From assembly GCA_946056345.1 (NCBI GenBank), contig CAMGJH010000096.1:1-5430 (forward strand): a stretch of 5,430 nt of DNA, given 5' to 3'. A model generated the notes under the pieces. It saw nothing but the letters and a program-made list of their open reading frames with translations. It ran no database searches and was not told the origin of the DNA. This DNA is from an uncultured Lentisphaeraceae bacterium (lineage in GTDB: Bacteria; Verrucomicrobiota; Kiritimatiellia; RFP12; DVOR01). This document shows positions 3,946 through 5,430 of the stretch, in pieces; position 1 is the first letter of the stretch, and each line of letters begins with the position of its first letter. A program made the position numbers and the translations under genes.

Positions 3946-5430
3946 ATGATTGAGTTCAGAGACGTTGCGGTTAGATACGGCTCAGAGCCGTTGTTCGAGC
4001 ACGCTTCCTTCAAGATTAATGCGGGCGAGCGCGTGGGGATTGTGGGACCCAATGGGTCCGGCAAGTCCACCTTATTTAAGCTCATGCTCGGCGAGATGAG
4101 CCCGGATACGGGCGATGTGCTGCACGAGGGCGCGCCGCGGATTGGCTTTGTACGCCAACACTTGCAGCCGGCCTTTCCGGAGCAGACGCTCCTGCAATAT
4201 TGTCTGGATGGCATTCCTGGCTTTGGGGAGACCGAGCGGATGATTGCGCGGCTGGAGGAGGCCCTGACCACCGAGCGTGACAGTGCCACCAAGGAGCGGA
4301 TGCTCCGCGAATTGGGCGAGGCGCACACGCGCTTCGAGCAGATGGGCGGCTACACCCTCGAGGCGCGCGTTAAGGAGTCGCTCGGCGGCTTAGGCTACGA
4401 AACGGCGGACTTCGACAAGCCCTTTGCCACCTTCTCGGGCGGTTGGCGGATGCGCGCGGAGCTCTCGCGCGTGCTTGCCTCCAAGCCCGAGCTCCTGCTC
4501 CTGGACGAACCCTCCAACTACCTCGACCTGCCGGCCATCGAGTGGCTCCAGCGCTTCCTGCGCGCCTTCGAGGGCACCCTGGTGCTCATCTCGCACGACC
4601 GCTACCTCCTGCGCGCCATCACCCGCCTGACCCTCGAGGTCGATGGCGGCACCGTCACCCGCTACAACGGCCCGCTCGATTACTACCTGCGCGAGCGCGA
4701 GGTCCGCTACCGTCAGCTCCTCCAAGCCAAGGCCAACCAGGACCGCAAACGCGAGCAGCTCGAGCGCTTCATCGAGCGCTTCCGCGCCCAGGCCACCAAG
4801 GCCGCCCAGGCCCAGAGCCGCGAGAAGCAGTTGGAGAAGCTCGAGGAGATCCGTCTGCCCGCGCGCAGTCGCTCGGCCGGCTACCTGCGTCTGCCCGCCG
4901 CCCCGCACGCCGGTGCCGAAATTGTCCGCCTGGACAACGCCGCCTACGCCTATCCCGGCAGCGAGCGCGCCATCTTCTCGCACCTCGACCTACGCATTAT
5001 GAATGGCGAGAAGATCGCCATCGTCGGCTACAACGGGATGGGCAAGACAACCCTCCTGCGCCTCCTGGCCGGCGTGCGCGCGCCCACCGAGGGCTCCGTC
5101 ACCTTCGGCTACCACGTCGAACCCGGCTACCAAAGCCAGGACCTCGCCGAGACGATGAACCCCGAGGAGAGCGTCTTCAACACCGCCAAGGCCGCCGCCG
5201 GCACCCTCCCCGAACGCGACCTGCGCAACCGCCTCGGCGGCTTCGGCTTCGACGTCGAGGACTGCGCCAAGCCGGTCAAGGTCCTCTCCGGCGGCGAGAA
5301 AATCCGCCTGGCCTTCGTCCGCCTCTTCCTCAATCCCCCCAACTTCCTCCTCCTCGACGAGCCGACCACCCACCTCGACCTCGAGGGCCGCGAACAGCTC
5401 CAGCAGGCCGCGCGCGACTACAACGCCACC
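3946..5430 (+). CDS. ABC-F family ATPase, 3' end beyond the window
   Basis: ABC-F proteins are soluble twin-ATPase factors without membrane domains that bind the ribosomal E site and rescue or tune stalled translation; some give antibiotic resistance. The 495 codons seen run open to the edge. Domain 1 has Walker A GPNGSGKS (34-41), an arm-like helical insertion (about 95-150), signature FSGGWRMR (163-170), Walker B LLLLDEPSNYLD with Glu188, and switch His217 in ISHDRYL. A charged linker (about 240-320) carries the FRAQATKAAQAQSREKQLEK motif typical of ABC-F. Domain 2 has Walker A GYNGMGKT (361-368), signature LSGGEKIRLA (447-456) and Walker B LLLDEPTTHLD with Glu472. Both catalytic glutamates are present, so it should be active. 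Missing at the edge are the second H-switch and any C-terminal extension. I cannot assign it to EttA, Uup, YbiT, YheS or a resistance subfamily. The start is the ATG just after the inverted repeat. Confidence 0.93.
   Translation, partial: MIEFRDVAVRYGSEPLFEHASFKINAGERVGIVGPNGSGKSTLFKLMLGEMSPDTGDVLHEGAPRIGFVRQHLQPAFPEQTLLQYCLDGIPGFGETERMIARLEEALTTERDSATKERMLRELGEAHTRFEQMGGYTLEARVKESLGGLGYETADFDKPFATFSGGWRMRAELSRVLASKPELLLLDEPSNYLDLPAIEWLQRFLRAFEGTLVLISHDRYLLRAITRLTLEVDGGTVTRYNGPLDYYLREREVRYRQLLQAKANQDRKREQLERFIERFRAQATKAAQAQSREKQLEKLEEIRLPARSRSAGYLRLPAAPHAGAEIVRLDNAAYAYPGSERAIFSHLDLRIMNGEKIAIVGYNGMGKTTLLRLLAGVRAPTEGSVTFGYHVEPGYQSQDLAETMNPEESVFNTAKAAAGTLPERDLRNRLGGFGFDVEDCAKPVKVLSGGEKIRLAFVRLFLNPPNFLLLDEPTTHLDLEGREQLQQAARDYNAT

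Noticed and set aside
4390..4983. Minus-strand open frame (197 codons) inside the ABC-F gene.
   Set aside because: It lies entirely opposite the intact ABC-F reading frame and has a repetitive Leu/Gly/Ala/Val composition without motifs.

Overview
This is a GC-rich bacterial chromosomal segment in which every gene reads left to right. It holds a complete gatC-gatA-gatB operon for the tRNA-dependent amidotransferase GatCAB, then a small 23S-rRNA-intervening-sequence-type four-helix-bundle gene framed by a long inverted repeat, then most of an ABC-F ATPase gene that runs off the right edge. Strong AGGAGG-type ribosome binding sites, GatCAB and ABC-F all indicate a bacterium that makes Gln-tRNA and/or Asn-tRNA by transamidation. 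Nothing in the window fixes the phylum.

Layout. 1-211 is the non-coding leader. It carries three copies of an 11-mer that resembles a DnaA box (two direct, one inverted), a GC-rich hairpin, and an extended -10 promoter that would start a very short leader for gatC. 212-3412 is gatC, gatA and gatB with gaps of 11 and 25 nt, clearly one transcription unit. All GatA catalytic residues and the GatB kinase and zinc motifs are present. 3394-3942 is the accessory part: a 45-bp inverted repeat (44/45 paired), made largely of 7-bp GTGAACR heptads, encloses one gene of the PF05635/TIGR02436 family. 3946-5430 is the ABC-F gene with two intact ATPase domains, lacking only its 3' end.

How it fits together. 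Both the operon and the ABC-F gene serve translation: GatCAB corrects mischarged tRNA, and ABC-F proteins act at the ribosomal E site. The point of interest is between them. The family of the small gene is best known from intervening sequences inside 23S rRNA genes, where the ORF sits in the loop of a long terminal stem that RNase III removes. Here the same architecture lies between two protein genes. One arm of the stem contains the gatB stop codon and the other contains the likely ribosome binding site of the ABC-F gene. The element may therefore be an mRNA-borne relative of rRNA intervening sequences that also affects processing of the gatB transcript and translation of the downstream gene. 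The structure is read directly from the sequence; the functional reading is inference.
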